NCBI GenBank assembly: GCA_021806765.1
Contig: JAJZQR010000130.1
Span: forward strand, 1 to 13,967
Length of the DNA stretch: 13,967 bases
DNA from: Chloroflexota bacterium
GTDB lineage: Bacteria; Chloroflexota; UBA6077
Reading direction: 5' to 3'
A program made the position numbers and the translations under genes. Positions 6,761-13,599 of this stretch are shown here, piece by piece. Each line of letters starts with the position of its first letter. The stretch's first letter is position 1. The notes under the pieces were generated by a model. The model saw only the letters and a list, made by a program, of their open reading frames with translations, did no database searches and was not told where the DNA came from.

Positions 6761-6776
6761 CGCTACTACGCTACTA
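6761..6776. repeat. 8-bp tandem repeat directly upstream of the GntR promoter
   Basis: CGCTACTA is repeated exactly twice, at 6761-6768 and 6769-6776, ending 7 bases before the -35 box. The position is suitable for an activator site or upstream contact. It may also be chance. Confidence 0.4.
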
Positions 6777-6783
6777 TTCGCCA

Positions 6784-6811
6784 TTGACAACTTCAACCGG
6801 AGGGCTATAGT
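6784..6811 (+). promoter_or_regulatory. Near-consensus promoter for the GntR/URO-D/ABC module
   Basis: TTGACA at 6784-6789 and TATAGT at 6806-6811 are separated by 16 bases. The -35 box is perfect and the -10 matches 5 of 6 positions, making this the best promoter in the window. The expected start is about 6818, roughly 50 bases ahead of the regulator's start codon and directly at the palindrome at 6819-6833. Confidence 0.75.
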
Positions 6812-6818
6812 ATGGGTG

Positions 6819-6833
6819 GTATGACAGCCATAC
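6819..6833. promoter_or_regulatory. 15-bp palindrome over the transcription start, probable GntR operator
   Basis: GTATG-ACAGC-CATAC is a perfect inverted repeat with 5-base arms. A second GTATGG at 6810-6815 also pairs with CCATAC at 6828-6833. It covers the expected start of transcription, where bound repressor would block initiation. FadR/FCD-type GntR proteins generally bind short palindromes with GT and AC cores, and the adjacent gene encodes such a protein, so autoregulation is a reasonable inference. Confidence 0.55.
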
Positions 6834-6866
6834 AGGTCAACCCGCCGGCGGGCTCGGAGGTTGCAC

Positions 6867-7583
6867 TTGGTTGTTCCCACTTTTGGCAGGCTCTCTCCCA
6901 TCAGGTTGTCCGAGTCGATCGCCGACCGCATCGAGTCGATGATCCTCGACAACCAGCTGCGCCCTGACGACAAGTTGCCCTCCGAGAGGGAGCTTGCTCT
7001 CCAGTTCGGTGTCAGCCGTACGGCCGTTCGGGAGGCCATAAAGCTGCTGGAACAGCGGGGTCTGCTCGAGCCCCGAAACGGACGGGGCGCCTTCGTCACG
7101 ATGCCCGGTCCCAATGCCGTCAGCTCTTCCCTCAACGTCGTCTACCGGATGCAGGGCTGGACCATCGACAACCTCCACGAGGCCCGATGGTGTCTGGAGT
7201 GCTTCGTCGTTTCCCTCGCCGCCCAACGCGCCACCCCCGAGGACATCGCCAGGATGGAGGAGGCGATCAACACCATGGACAGGAGCCTGGATGAGGACGA
7301 CCCCAATCGGTACATGCAGGCCGACGGCGAGTTCCACGCCGCCCTCGCCGGTGCCACCCAGAACCCCCTCTTCCTCACGATGATCCGTCCCCTCGTCGAC
7401 TTGATACAGGATGTGGGCCGCGCGGAGTTCTTCCACGGCCGTATCCGGGAGCGTCACCAGAACCACAAAGGGCTGCTGGAGTGCGTCAGGCTGCGGGATG
7501 CCCCCAGCGCCGAAGCAGTCATGAGGCGCCACCTGACCGAGACCCGGCAAATGTTCGAGGCTATCCACCCGCAGCAAAGCTGA
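6867..7583 (+). CDS. GntR-family regulator, FadR subfamily with FCD ligand domain
   Basis: This protein of about 238 residues has an N-terminal winged HTH (about 12-80) containing LPSERELALQFGVSRTAVRE at 37-56 and the wing NGRGAFV at 71-77. A helical FCD effector domain follows at about 98-230. Asp153 and His157 in DGEFH, His200, and His222 (22 residues after His200) fit the metal-coordinating set of many FCD domains that bind carboxylate or sugar-acid ligands. There is no ATG in a suitable place. TTG 6867 sits 6 bases after GGAGG (6856-6860), while TTG 6861 abuts it, so I choose 6867. A strong promoter and a palindrome precede the gene. It probably represses itself and the downstream URO-D and ABC genes until the imported ligand is present. 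Confidence 0.93.
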   Translation: MVVPTFGRLSPIRLSESIADRIESMILDNQLRPDDKLPSERELALQFGVSRTAVREAIKLLEQRGLLEPRNGRGAFVTMPGPNAVSSSLNVVYRMQGWTIDNLHEARWCLECFVVSLAAQRATPEDIARMEEAINTMDRSLDEDDPNRYMQADGEFHAALAGATQNPLFLTMIRPLVDLIQDVGRAEFFHGRIRERHQNHKGLLECVRLRDAPSAEAVMRRHLTETRQMFEAIHPQQS

Positions 7584-7713
7584 GAACCCTGCCCTGGTGT
7601 CCTATTCCCCGACGAGATTCTCTGGTTGCCCAGTTCCGACAGTCCAACTCCCAATGTCCGTGCAACAGTCAGGCGAAGATGAGTCGCATCCCTAAAGTGG
7701 CTGGAGGACGGCG

Positions 7714-8766
7714 GTGTCCATGGTGGTTTCGGAACAGGAGAAGCTAGACCGGCATCGGGCTTTCTGGGAGCGAACTGAGACGGACCGCCCGATGATCGGG
7801 GCGACGATCAGCACCTTCCCCTCCCTGCGCTCGGTCCGGGGGACCGAGGGGGAGCTATCGCCGGAGGATCTCCACCTCGAGGCGAACGTGAAGGAGTTGG
7901 AGGAGGAGTGGGAGCAGTGGCATGAGGTCAGCGGCGATGCTTTCTGGTCCGCCTTCCCCCTCTGGGCCTTCCCGTGGCATTCGGCCATGGCAGGCTGCCC
8001 CATCAGCCGTGCGGCCGACAACTTCTGGGTGAACCCCATCTCCGGCGGCTGGGACAGGCTGGCCTCCCTGCGTTTCGATCCCGCCAGCCGCTGGGTCAGG
8101 CTACTGGTGGAAATGACCGAGGCCCTCAAGGCACGTTCAGCCGGCCGCTTTCCGGTGGGCATCGGCCCGCTGATGGTGGGACCGGCTGATATCATGATGG
8201 AATGGCGAGGCCGGGAGGCTCTGGCACTGGACTTGTACGACGCGCCGGAAAAGGTAGCGGCCCTGGGCCGGACCTGCGCCTCGCTCTGCATCGATGCCGC
8301 CGAGACCCTCCTCGAGGTGACCGGCAGCTACGGTGGAGGGTATTGCGGCACCAGCCGCTACCTCTGGGCCCCCGGCAAGTTGGTGGAGACGTCGGAGGAC
8401 ATCACCTTCATGCTCTCTCCAGCCGCCCACCAGCGCTTCGTGGTACCCCTGCATCGTGAGATCGGCCGTCGATTCCCATACACCCTGGTTCACCTGCACT
8501 CGGCGCAGCTCCACACCGTCCCCAACCTGCTGGAGCTGCCAGAGATCAGGGCCATCGAGATAACGCCGGACTTCGGGGAGGACATGCGTCCCCATCTTCC
8601 CCTCATGTCGCGCATCCTGGAACGGAAATCCCTCATCCTCCACGGCATCATGACCGTCGACGCCGTCAGGGAGATGGCGCAGGCACTGCCAAGCCGCGGT
8701 CTTGCCATGTTCTGTCGGTGTGACAGCCCTGCTCAGGCCCAGGAGCTGTTGAGCGCTCTTCTCTGA
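7714..8766 (+). CDS. URO-D/MtaA superfamily protein of unknown function (copy 1)
   Basis: This 350-residue protein has the layout of the uroporphyrinogen-decarboxylase/methylcobamide:CoM-methyltransferase superfamily. Visible signs are GPLMVGPADIMMEWRG at 151-166 followed by a DLYDAPEKV segment, then the barrel strand TLVHLHSAQLHTVPNLLELP at 257-276 where relatives carry HxC or HxD, then EITPDFGED at 282-290. The His-x-Cys zinc motif of MtaA/CmuA enzymes is replaced by His260-Leu-His262. Two cysteines, Cys334 and Cys336, lie near the C-terminus in MFCRCDS. The N-terminal active-site segment of true heme-pathway URO-D is absent, and no heme gene is nearby. GTG 7714 is chosen because GGAGG (7703-7707) is 6 bases upstream. 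ATG 7720 is an alternative. Context suggests it acts on, or senses, the ABC importer's substrate. Family assignment is moderate and function unknown. Confidence 0.78.
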   Translation: MSMVVSEQEKLDRHRAFWERTETDRPMIGATISTFPSLRSVRGTEGELSPEDLHLEANVKELEEEWEQWHEVSGDAFWSAFPLWAFPWHSAMAGCPISRAADNFWVNPISGGWDRLASLRFDPASRWVRLLVEMTEALKARSAGRFPVGIGPLMVGPADIMMEWRGREALALDLYDAPEKVAALGRTCASLCIDAAETLLEVTGSYGGGYCGTSRYLWAPGKLVETSEDITFMLSPAAHQRFVVPLHREIGRRFPYTLVHLHSAQLHTVPNLLELPEIRAIEITPDFGEDMRPHLPLMSRILERKSLILHGIMTVDAVREMAQALPSRGLAMFCRCDSPAQAQELLSALL

Positions 8767-8872
8767 TCCCAGGTTGGAACCGGGTCTCAACGGCGAAACC
8801 CGTCCATTCCTGACTCGACCCTCGTTCGGGACAGTCGACCGAAATCTATCAGCGCAGGGGGAAGTTGCAGGT

Positions 8873-9808
8873 ATGGCAGAGGCATCGGCAACCACAACCG
8901 CGGTTATTCGTCCCAGGCGCTTCGACGCGAAGCGCGTGCTGGGAAGAGACTACGCGCTGGCCTATCTGATGGTAGCGCCGGCGTTGGTCGTCCTCCTGGG
9001 TCTCATAGCATTCCCCTTCTTTCGGGCCATATCCCTGTCCATGGAAAGCCAGCCGATTGGGGGTGAGGGCCACTTCATAGGCATTGGGAACTACGCGACG
9101 CTGGTGCAGGATCCCATCTGGTGGCTGACCCTCAAGAACACCCTCCTGTACACCATCTTCGGCGTCGGTCTAAAGACGATGGTGGGTTTGGCCTTTGCCC
9201 TCATCCTGCACCAGAAGCTGAAGGGTCGCACGCTTCTGCGTGCCCTGCTCTTCATACCCTGGTCGGTTCCGATTGTCGTGGACGCCTTCGTGTGGCGCTG
9301 GATCTACAGCGACCTGAACGGCATCCTGAACTTCGTCCTGTTCAAGCTCCACATCATCGACCAGTACGTCCTCTGGACCTCCAACCCCAGGATCGTCCTC
9401 GGGGCCATCATCGCCGTGGTGGTGTGGCAGGGCACCCCCTTCTATATGATGAACTTCCTGGCCGGGCTCCAGGCGATCCCTGATGACCAGTACGAGGCAG
9501 CGAAGATCGATGGCGCAGGCGCTTTTCAGAGCTTCCTGCACGTGACCCTGCCGGGGCTCACCAGCGTCCTGATAGTGGTGACCCTGCTCTCAACCATCTG
9601 GACCTCCAATGAGCTGCAGTTCGTCTATATCCTCTCCTCCGGTGGGCCTGCCCACATGAGCGAGATCTTCCCGACGCTGGCCTTCTTCACCAGTATCCCC
9701 GGCCGTGAGTTGGGTCTCGGCGCTGCGGTGGCCCTCTCCTTCTTCCCCATGATGGCCAGCCTCATCGTGCTGGCAGGACGCTTTATGCTGCGAGGTGCTG
9801 AGGCATGA
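8873..9808 (+). CDS. Carbohydrate-type ABC transporter permease, MalF/UgpA-like
   Basis: This 311-residue inner-membrane permease has six likely transmembrane segments, the first at about 28-50. The cytoplasmic EAA loop that docks the ATPase is clear: EAAKIDGAGAFQSFLHVTLP at 208-227. NTLLYTIFGVGLKTMVGLA at 89-107 matches the start of the permease domain in CUT1 importers. The open frame reaches back to TTG 8774, but ATG 8873 gives the usual length and begins before a charged N-terminus. Its RBS (GGGGGAAG, 8856-8863) is mediocre and slightly distant. The 106-base gap upstream contains a weak hairpin (CGGGT 8781-8785 with ACCCG 8798-8802). The stop codon overlaps the next permease start by 4 bases. 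The substrate is probably a sugar or sugar derivative, by family only. Confidence 0.94.
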   Translation: MAEASATTTAVIRPRRFDAKRVLGRDYALAYLMVAPALVVLLGLIAFPFFRAISLSMESQPIGGEGHFIGIGNYATLVQDPIWWLTLKNTLLYTIFGVGLKTMVGLAFALILHQKLKGRTLLRALLFIPWSVPIVVDAFVWRWIYSDLNGILNFVLFKLHIIDQYVLWTSNPRIVLGAIIAVVVWQGTPFYMMNFLAGLQAIPDDQYEAAKIDGAGAFQSFLHVTLPGLTSVLIVVTLLSTIWTSNELQFVYILSSGGPAHMSEIFPTLAFFTSIPGRELGLGAAVALSFFPMMASLIVLAGRFMLRGAEA

Positions 9809-10650
9809 TCAGGTCCGGACAGATCAAGCGGAGCAACTGGCGATTCTTCACGTGGCCCATTCTGGCGATAGGGCTGCTCTGGACCCTGTTCCCTTTTTAC
9901 TGGCTGATGACCACCGCGCTCAAACCCAACGACGACATGTACCGACCCGAGCCGCTGCTGGTCCCGGTTCGGATCACCTTCGAGCACTTCCACAAAGTGT
10001 TCTTCGACTCCAGTTTCCCAGCTTTCTTCCGGAACTCCGCCGTCGTGGCCGTCTCCACGACGGTGCTCTCCCTGGTGGTGGGGATCCTGGCGGCCTACGC
10101 CATCGTCAGGCTGGACTTTAAGGGCAAGAACCTGCTCGCGCGGGGGCTCATCTTCTCCTACCTGGTGCCCCCTGTGCTGCTGTTCATCCCCCTCTTCGAG
10201 CTGGTCTACAAGTTGGATCTGCTCAATACCCTCCAGGGCTTGATCGTGGCCTACCTCACCTTCACGGTTCCCTTCACCACCTGGCTGCTGATGGGCTACT
10301 TCCGCACCGTCCCGGTGGATCTGGAGGAAGCGGCTCTGGTGGACGGCTGCAATCGGCTCTCGGCCCTGATCCGGATCACCCTGCCTCTCTCGGCGCCTGC
10401 CATCGTCGTTACGGCCCTGTTCTCCTTTACCCTCTCCTGGAACGAATTCCTGTATGCCCTTACCTTCACCTCCGATGCGGCCTCCAAGACGGTCACCGTG
10501 GGGCTCGCCTCGACCGTGGCGGAGGACGTTTTCTTCTGGGGCGTAATGATGGCGGCCTCCGTCCTGGTGGCGATCCCACCGGTGCTCCTGTACCTGTTGG
10601 GCCAACGATGGGTTGTCAGCGGCCTTACGGCCGGCGCCGTGAAGTCGTAG
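9805..10650 (+). CDS. Carbohydrate-type ABC transporter permease, MalG/UgpE-like
   Basis: This 281-residue partner permease has six predicted transmembrane segments. It has the N-terminal FPFYWLMTTALKP segment at 29-41 that is typical of MalG-type subunits, an EAA loop EEAALVDGCNRLSALIRITL at 174-193, and the C-terminal QRWVVSGLTAGAVKS that ends most MalG homologues. The start ATG 9805 overlaps the stop of the MalF-like gene in an ATGA arrangement, so the two are translationally coupled at 1:1, as expected for a heterodimeric channel. No ATPase gene accompanies them in the window. CUT1 permeases commonly share a housekeeping MsmK/UgpC-type ATPase, which would have to come from elsewhere in the genome. 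Confidence 0.95.
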   Translation: MIRSGQIKRSNWRFFTWPILAIGLLWTLFPFYWLMTTALKPNDDMYRPEPLLVPVRITFEHFHKVFFDSSFPAFFRNSAVVAVSTTVLSLVVGILAAYAIVRLDFKGKNLLARGLIFSYLVPPVLLFIPLFELVYKLDLLNTLQGLIVAYLTFTVPFTTWLLMGYFRTVPVDLEEAALVDGCNRLSALIRITLPLSAPAIVVTALFSFTLSWNEFLYALTFTSDAASKTVTVGLASTVAEDVFFWGVMMAASVLVAIPPVLLYLLGQRWVVSGLTAGAVKS

Positions 10651-10654
10651 TCGC

Positions 10655-10670
10655 CTCGAGACAGCTCGAG
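10655..10670 (+). other. Small hairpin (CTCGAG repeat) between permease and binding-protein genes
   Basis: CTCGAG occurs at 10655-10660 and 10665-10670 around ACAG, giving a 6-bp stem just after the MalG stop. It is followed at 10674-10681 by AAAGGAGG, a full-strength Shine-Dalgarno sequence without a start codon at usable distance. The real binding-protein start lies about 100 bases further on, with its own RBS. It may tune translation or mRNA stability. Confidence 0.35.
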
Positions 10671-10781
10671 AAGAAAGGAGGCCAGGGAAAAAGCAGAGTT
10701 GATTGGCTCCTGGGTGCCCTAGGGGATTTGGAAGGTCGCATGCATCATCCACAAAGACTGGCGAATATGGAGGTCGCTACC

Positions 10782-12218
10782 ATGTCTGATACGGAGTCGC
10801 GGGACCGCAAGTTATCTCGCCGCTCGCTACTGAAGCTCGCCGCGGCCTTCGCGGGGACGGCCGTCGGTGGGGGCCTGCTCTCTGCCTGCTCTTCCTCCCC
10901 AGCGCCTTCGGCGCCGGCAGGAGGGGCCGCCACCGCCCCGGCCGGCGGGGGCGCGACTGCTGCTCCGGCCGCCCAGGCGGCAGCCACTTCCGCGCCCGCG
11001 GTAGTCAAGGGGCAGAAGCTCACCATCTGGATGGGGCAGAGCTTCCTGGAGTCGCTGGATAAGCAATTGGGTTCCATGTTCGGGGACTACGGCAAGACCA
11101 AGGGTATCGAGGTCGACTACCAGATAGTGCCCTCTGCCCAACTGCCTCAGAAGCTGGCAGCGGCTATCCAGGGCAAGAACCCGCCCGACATCGCCTATCT
11201 CTATGACTCCGACACCCAGTACTACCGCAGCCAGAACCAGTTGGTCGACGTCACCGAGGTTTGGGACGGTCTGAAGAAGAAGGGCGGTGAGGTTTACGCG
11301 CCGGCCGCCGATACAAGCAACTGGCAGGGCAAAGCATGGTCGATCCCTGTGGTGATTAACCCCTGGCCGATCCATGCCCGCAAGGATCTCCTAGACAAGG
11401 CCGGCCTGAAGTACCCCGAGAACTGGGACTCCTTCATCGAGGCGTGCAAGAAGATCCAGAACCCGCCGCAACTGTACGGCTACGGCCTATGCCTCGGCAA
11501 GAACGACGACGCCAACGACAACATCATCCAGATCATGTGGACCTACGGCGCCCAGATGCAGACCAAGGACAACAAGCCCGCATTCAACTCGCCGGAGACC
11601 CGCAAGGCCTTCCAGATGATCGCCGACATGTACACCAAGCACAAGATCATCCCGCCCGGCGCGATCAACTGGGACAACGCCGGCAACAACAACGCCTATC
11701 AGGCCGGGCAGGCGGTCTTTGTCGCCAACCCCAGCTCGGTCCTGGCCTGGCTGCAGGCCAACAAGCCGGATCTGGCCAAGGCCACTGTGCTGGAGAACGT
11801 CCCGGCTGGCCCTGTGGGCAGCTTTGGCGAGGTAGACTGCTGGGCGCTGGGGGTCTTCAAGGACAGCAAGGTGCCTGACGCGGCCAGGGATGCCCTCGCC
11901 TACGTGATGGACCCAGATCACTACAGCAAGTTCATCGACATGGCGGCAGGCCGCTACGTGCCCATCTACAAGAAGCTCACCGACACCAAGTTCTGGAAGG
12001 AAGACCCGTACTACCATACCTACCCGAACATGGCCGAAACGGGCCGGATCATGGCCTACACCGGGCAGCCCACGGGGGCCTTTGGGGAGGTGATGCGGCA
12101 GTACGTCCTTACCGACGCCATTCAGGCCGTGATCGTTCAGGGGCAATCCGTGGACGAGGCCATCAACGCGGCGGACAAGAAGATCCAGGAGATCTACAAG
12201 AAGAACGGCATGATCTAG
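10782..12218 (+). CDS. ABC transporter solute-binding protein, Tat-type lipoprotein (family 1)
   Basis: This is a 478-residue extracellular binding protein. Residues 12-18 read SRRSLLK, a twin-arginine motif (Arg13-Arg14). A hydrophobic stretch and the lipobox LSAC follow, with lipidated Cys36, then a Ser/Ala/Pro/Gly-rich linker to about residue 70. The mature domain opens with KLTIWMGQSF, typical of family 1 sugar-binding proteins, and includes YQIVPSAQLPQKLAAAIQGK and PPDIAYLYDSD. ATG 10782 is chosen because GGAGG (10769-10773) is 8 bases upstream and the twin-arginine motif follows at the right distance. The frame is open back into the permease gene, and ATG 10767 and ATG 10740 are weaker options. 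Tat export implies folding before secretion, in contrast to the Sec-type TctC in module 1. Placement after the permeases instead of before is less common for this transporter class. The ligand is unknown. Confidence 0.94.
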   Translation: MSDTESRDRKLSRRSLLKLAAAFAGTAVGGGLLSACSSSPAPSAPAGGAATAPAGGGATAAPAAQAAATSAPAVVKGQKLTIWMGQSFLESLDKQLGSMFGDYGKTKGIEVDYQIVPSAQLPQKLAAAIQGKNPPDIAYLYDSDTQYYRSQNQLVDVTEVWDGLKKKGGEVYAPAADTSNWQGKAWSIPVVINPWPIHARKDLLDKAGLKYPENWDSFIEACKKIQNPPQLYGYGLCLGKNDDANDNIIQIMWTYGAQMQTKDNKPAFNSPETRKAFQMIADMYTKHKIIPPGAINWDNAGNNNAYQAGQAVFVANPSSVLAWLQANKPDLAKATVLENVPAGPVGSFGEVDCWALGVFKDSKVPDAARDALAYVMDPDHYSKFIDMAAGRYVPIYKKLTDTKFWKEDPYYHTYPNMAETGRIMAYTGQPTGAFGEVMRQYVLTDAIQAVIVQGQSVDEAINAADKKIQEIYKKNGMI

Positions 12219-12306
12219 CGAGGCTCGCTCATGGGCATGCGGGATCGGCTCTGGATTTCCCCGGGCCGGTCCCAGCATGCGGGGTTTCCAGGGACATAGT
12301 CTCTTC

Positions 12307-12336
12307 GCTGGGTTTGGGACATCCCCAACCCCCAGC
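12307..12336 (+). terminator. Hairpin between the binding protein and URO-D-like copy 2 (partial terminator?)
   Basis: GCTGGG (12307-12312) pairs with CCCAGC (12331-12336). After a small internal loop, TTGGG (12314-12318) pairs with CCCAA (12324-12328) around a 5-base loop. It lies 88 bases after the binding-protein stop and just before the next RBS (GAGGTG, 12345-12350). No T-run follows. It may lower expression of the last gene or protect the binding-protein message. Confidence 0.4.
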
Positions 12337-12358
12337 CTCCAGTTGAGGTGCACCCGTT

Positions 12359-13402
12359 ATGAACAGCCGAGAGCGCTACATCCGCGCCATCAAGTTCGAT
12401 CGGCCGGATCGGGTTCCCATCATGCACCGGACCCTGCCGGGCAGCTATAGACGGCGCGGCCAGGATATCGAGGAGCTTTACGCCCGGTTCCCCAGCGACG
12501 TCCTCAATTCACCCTCCACTCACGGATGGTTCGCTTTCAAGCGGGTCGTTGGCGAGTCCAGTGGCCAGCTGCGAGGTGCCGTAGACGAGTGGAGCTGCGT
12601 CTGGGACAGCCTCACCGACGACTACCTCGGCCAGGTCTTCGGCCATCCCCTCAAGGACTGGGAGGCGCTGGACGGATTTCGCTTCCCGGAGCCCACGGTA
12701 GGTTTCGAGGGGGTGGAGGAGATGTTGGAGGTCGTGAAGGCCGACGACCACCAGCACTACTCCCTCATCGAGGTGGGCACCCTGTGGCACCGGACCAACT
12801 GGCTGCGCGGCTTCGAGAACTCCCTCATGGACGTCTTGGAAGATCGCCCCGAGCTGTACTACCTGCGGGACCGGATTACCGACTTCCTGCTCAAGCGGGT
12901 GGAGATCCTCCTGGGCTATCGGGAATACATAGATGGCGTGCTGGTCAACGACGATTGGGGCACCCAGCAAACGTTGATGGTCCGCCCAGAGTACTGGCGC
13001 AAGGTATACAAGCCGGCTTATGCGAAGATCATAGAGGCTATCCACAGCGGGGGGCTAAACGCCCACCTGCACTCCGATGGTGTGACCGACACCATCATGG
13101 ATGATCTGATCGAGATCGGCTTCGATGAGTTGAATCCCCAGATGTCCTGCATGGATATCGAGGATGTGGGCCGGAGGTTCGGCGGGCGCGTCTGCTTCCG
13201 AGCGGACATGGATCGGCAGTACACGTTGCCCTTCGGCACCCCTCAGGAGGTGGAGAGCTACGCGCAGCGGCTGTTCGATGCCTTCGGCCGGTCTAACGGC
13301 GGGTACGTGGGCTACGGGCAGATCGGGACGGACGTGCCGCTCGCCAACGCCGAGGCGATGCTGTCCACCTTCCACGGGTTTCGCTATCCGCCGACAGAGT
13401 GA
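12359..13402 (+). CDS. URO-D/MtaA superfamily protein of unknown function (copy 2)
   Basis: This 347-residue protein opens with SRERYIRAIKFDRPDRVP at 3-20, the N-terminal signature shared by MtaA/CmuA/URO-D-like proteins. Further superfamily marks are NDDWGTQQTLMVRPEYWRKV at 197-216, HLHSDG at 236-241, ELNPQMSCMD at 257-266 and GTPQEVESYAQRL at 293-305, ending in GYGQIGTDVPLANAEAML. As in copy 1, the HxC zinc pair is absent and the His-x-His-Ser-Asp variant is present, which argues against a standard corrinoid or thiol methyltransferase. It differs strongly from copy 1, so this is not a recent duplication. GAGGTG is 8 bases before ATG 12359. It lies 140 bases after the binding-protein gene, with a hairpin between, probably as the last gene of the module. 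Its reaction cannot be named from sequence. Confidence 0.87.
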   Translation: MNSRERYIRAIKFDRPDRVPIMHRTLPGSYRRRGQDIEELYARFPSDVLNSPSTHGWFAFKRVVGESSGQLRGAVDEWSCVWDSLTDDYLGQVFGHPLKDWEALDGFRFPEPTVGFEGVEEMLEVVKADDHQHYSLIEVGTLWHRTNWLRGFENSLMDVLEDRPELYYLRDRITDFLLKRVEILLGYREYIDGVLVNDDWGTQQTLMVRPEYWRKVYKPAYAKIIEAIHSGGLNAHLHSDGVTDTIMDDLIEIGFDELNPQMSCMDIEDVGRRFGGRVCFRADMDRQYTLPFGTPQEVESYAQRLFDAFGRSNGGYVGYGQIGTDVPLANAEAMLSTFHGFRYPPTE

Positions 13403-13477
13403 CGTTAGACGTGGGCGGCAGACCGAAGTCTCACAGATGGGGTCGTGGGATCGATTGACGCTCACCACCGCTTCGGG

Positions 13478-13499
13478 GATCGTCCGGCCTCGGACGGTC
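13478..13499 (+). terminator. Hairpin downstream of URO-D-like copy 2, likely end of module 2
   Basis: GATCGTCCG (13478-13486) pairs with CGGACGGTC (13491-13499) over a 4-base loop, giving 9 bp with one G-T pair. It lies 75 bases after the stop codon at 13402. It is a compact GC-rich hairpin without a T-run. The remainder of 13403-13599 shows no convincing gene. Confidence 0.5.
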
Positions 13500-13564
13500 A
13501 GGGTCGGGATATCCACCACCAGTTCTTCGGCAGGGGCATCCACCGGAAAAGGGATTGGGCAACT

Positions 13565-13588
13565 AGGGGCGGTTCGCGAGCCGCCCCT
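13565..13588. terminator. Palindromic hairpin between convergent genes, possibly bidirectional terminator
   Basis: AGGGGCGG (13565-13572) and CCGCCCCT (13581-13588) form a perfect 8-bp stem, extended by a T-G pair, around TCGCGA. It lies 11 bases beyond the stop of the minus-strand gene and 162 bases beyond the plus-strand stop, so it can serve both convergent units. There is no T-run on either side. The sequence also resembles short GGGGCGG-type palindromes that recur between genes in some GC-rich genomes. I cannot test for other copies here. Confidence 0.55.
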
Positions 13589-13599
13589 GCGCCGTCACG

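Noticed and set aside
7584..7713. Independent promoter for URO-D-like copy 1 in the 130-base gap
   Set aside because: I found no convincing -35/-10 pair. Co-transcription from the GntR promoter is the simpler reading.
7714..8766. Calling copy 1 a true heme-pathway uroporphyrinogen decarboxylase (hemE)
   Set aside because: The N-terminal active-site segment of HemE is not visible, there are no other heme genes, and the neighbours are a GntR regulator and a sugar-type importer.
10608..10781. Extension of the binding-protein frame back into the MalG gene
   Set aside because: The twin-arginine lipoprotein signal starts right after ATG 10782, which has a good RBS. The upstream residues overlap another gene and would destroy the signal peptide.
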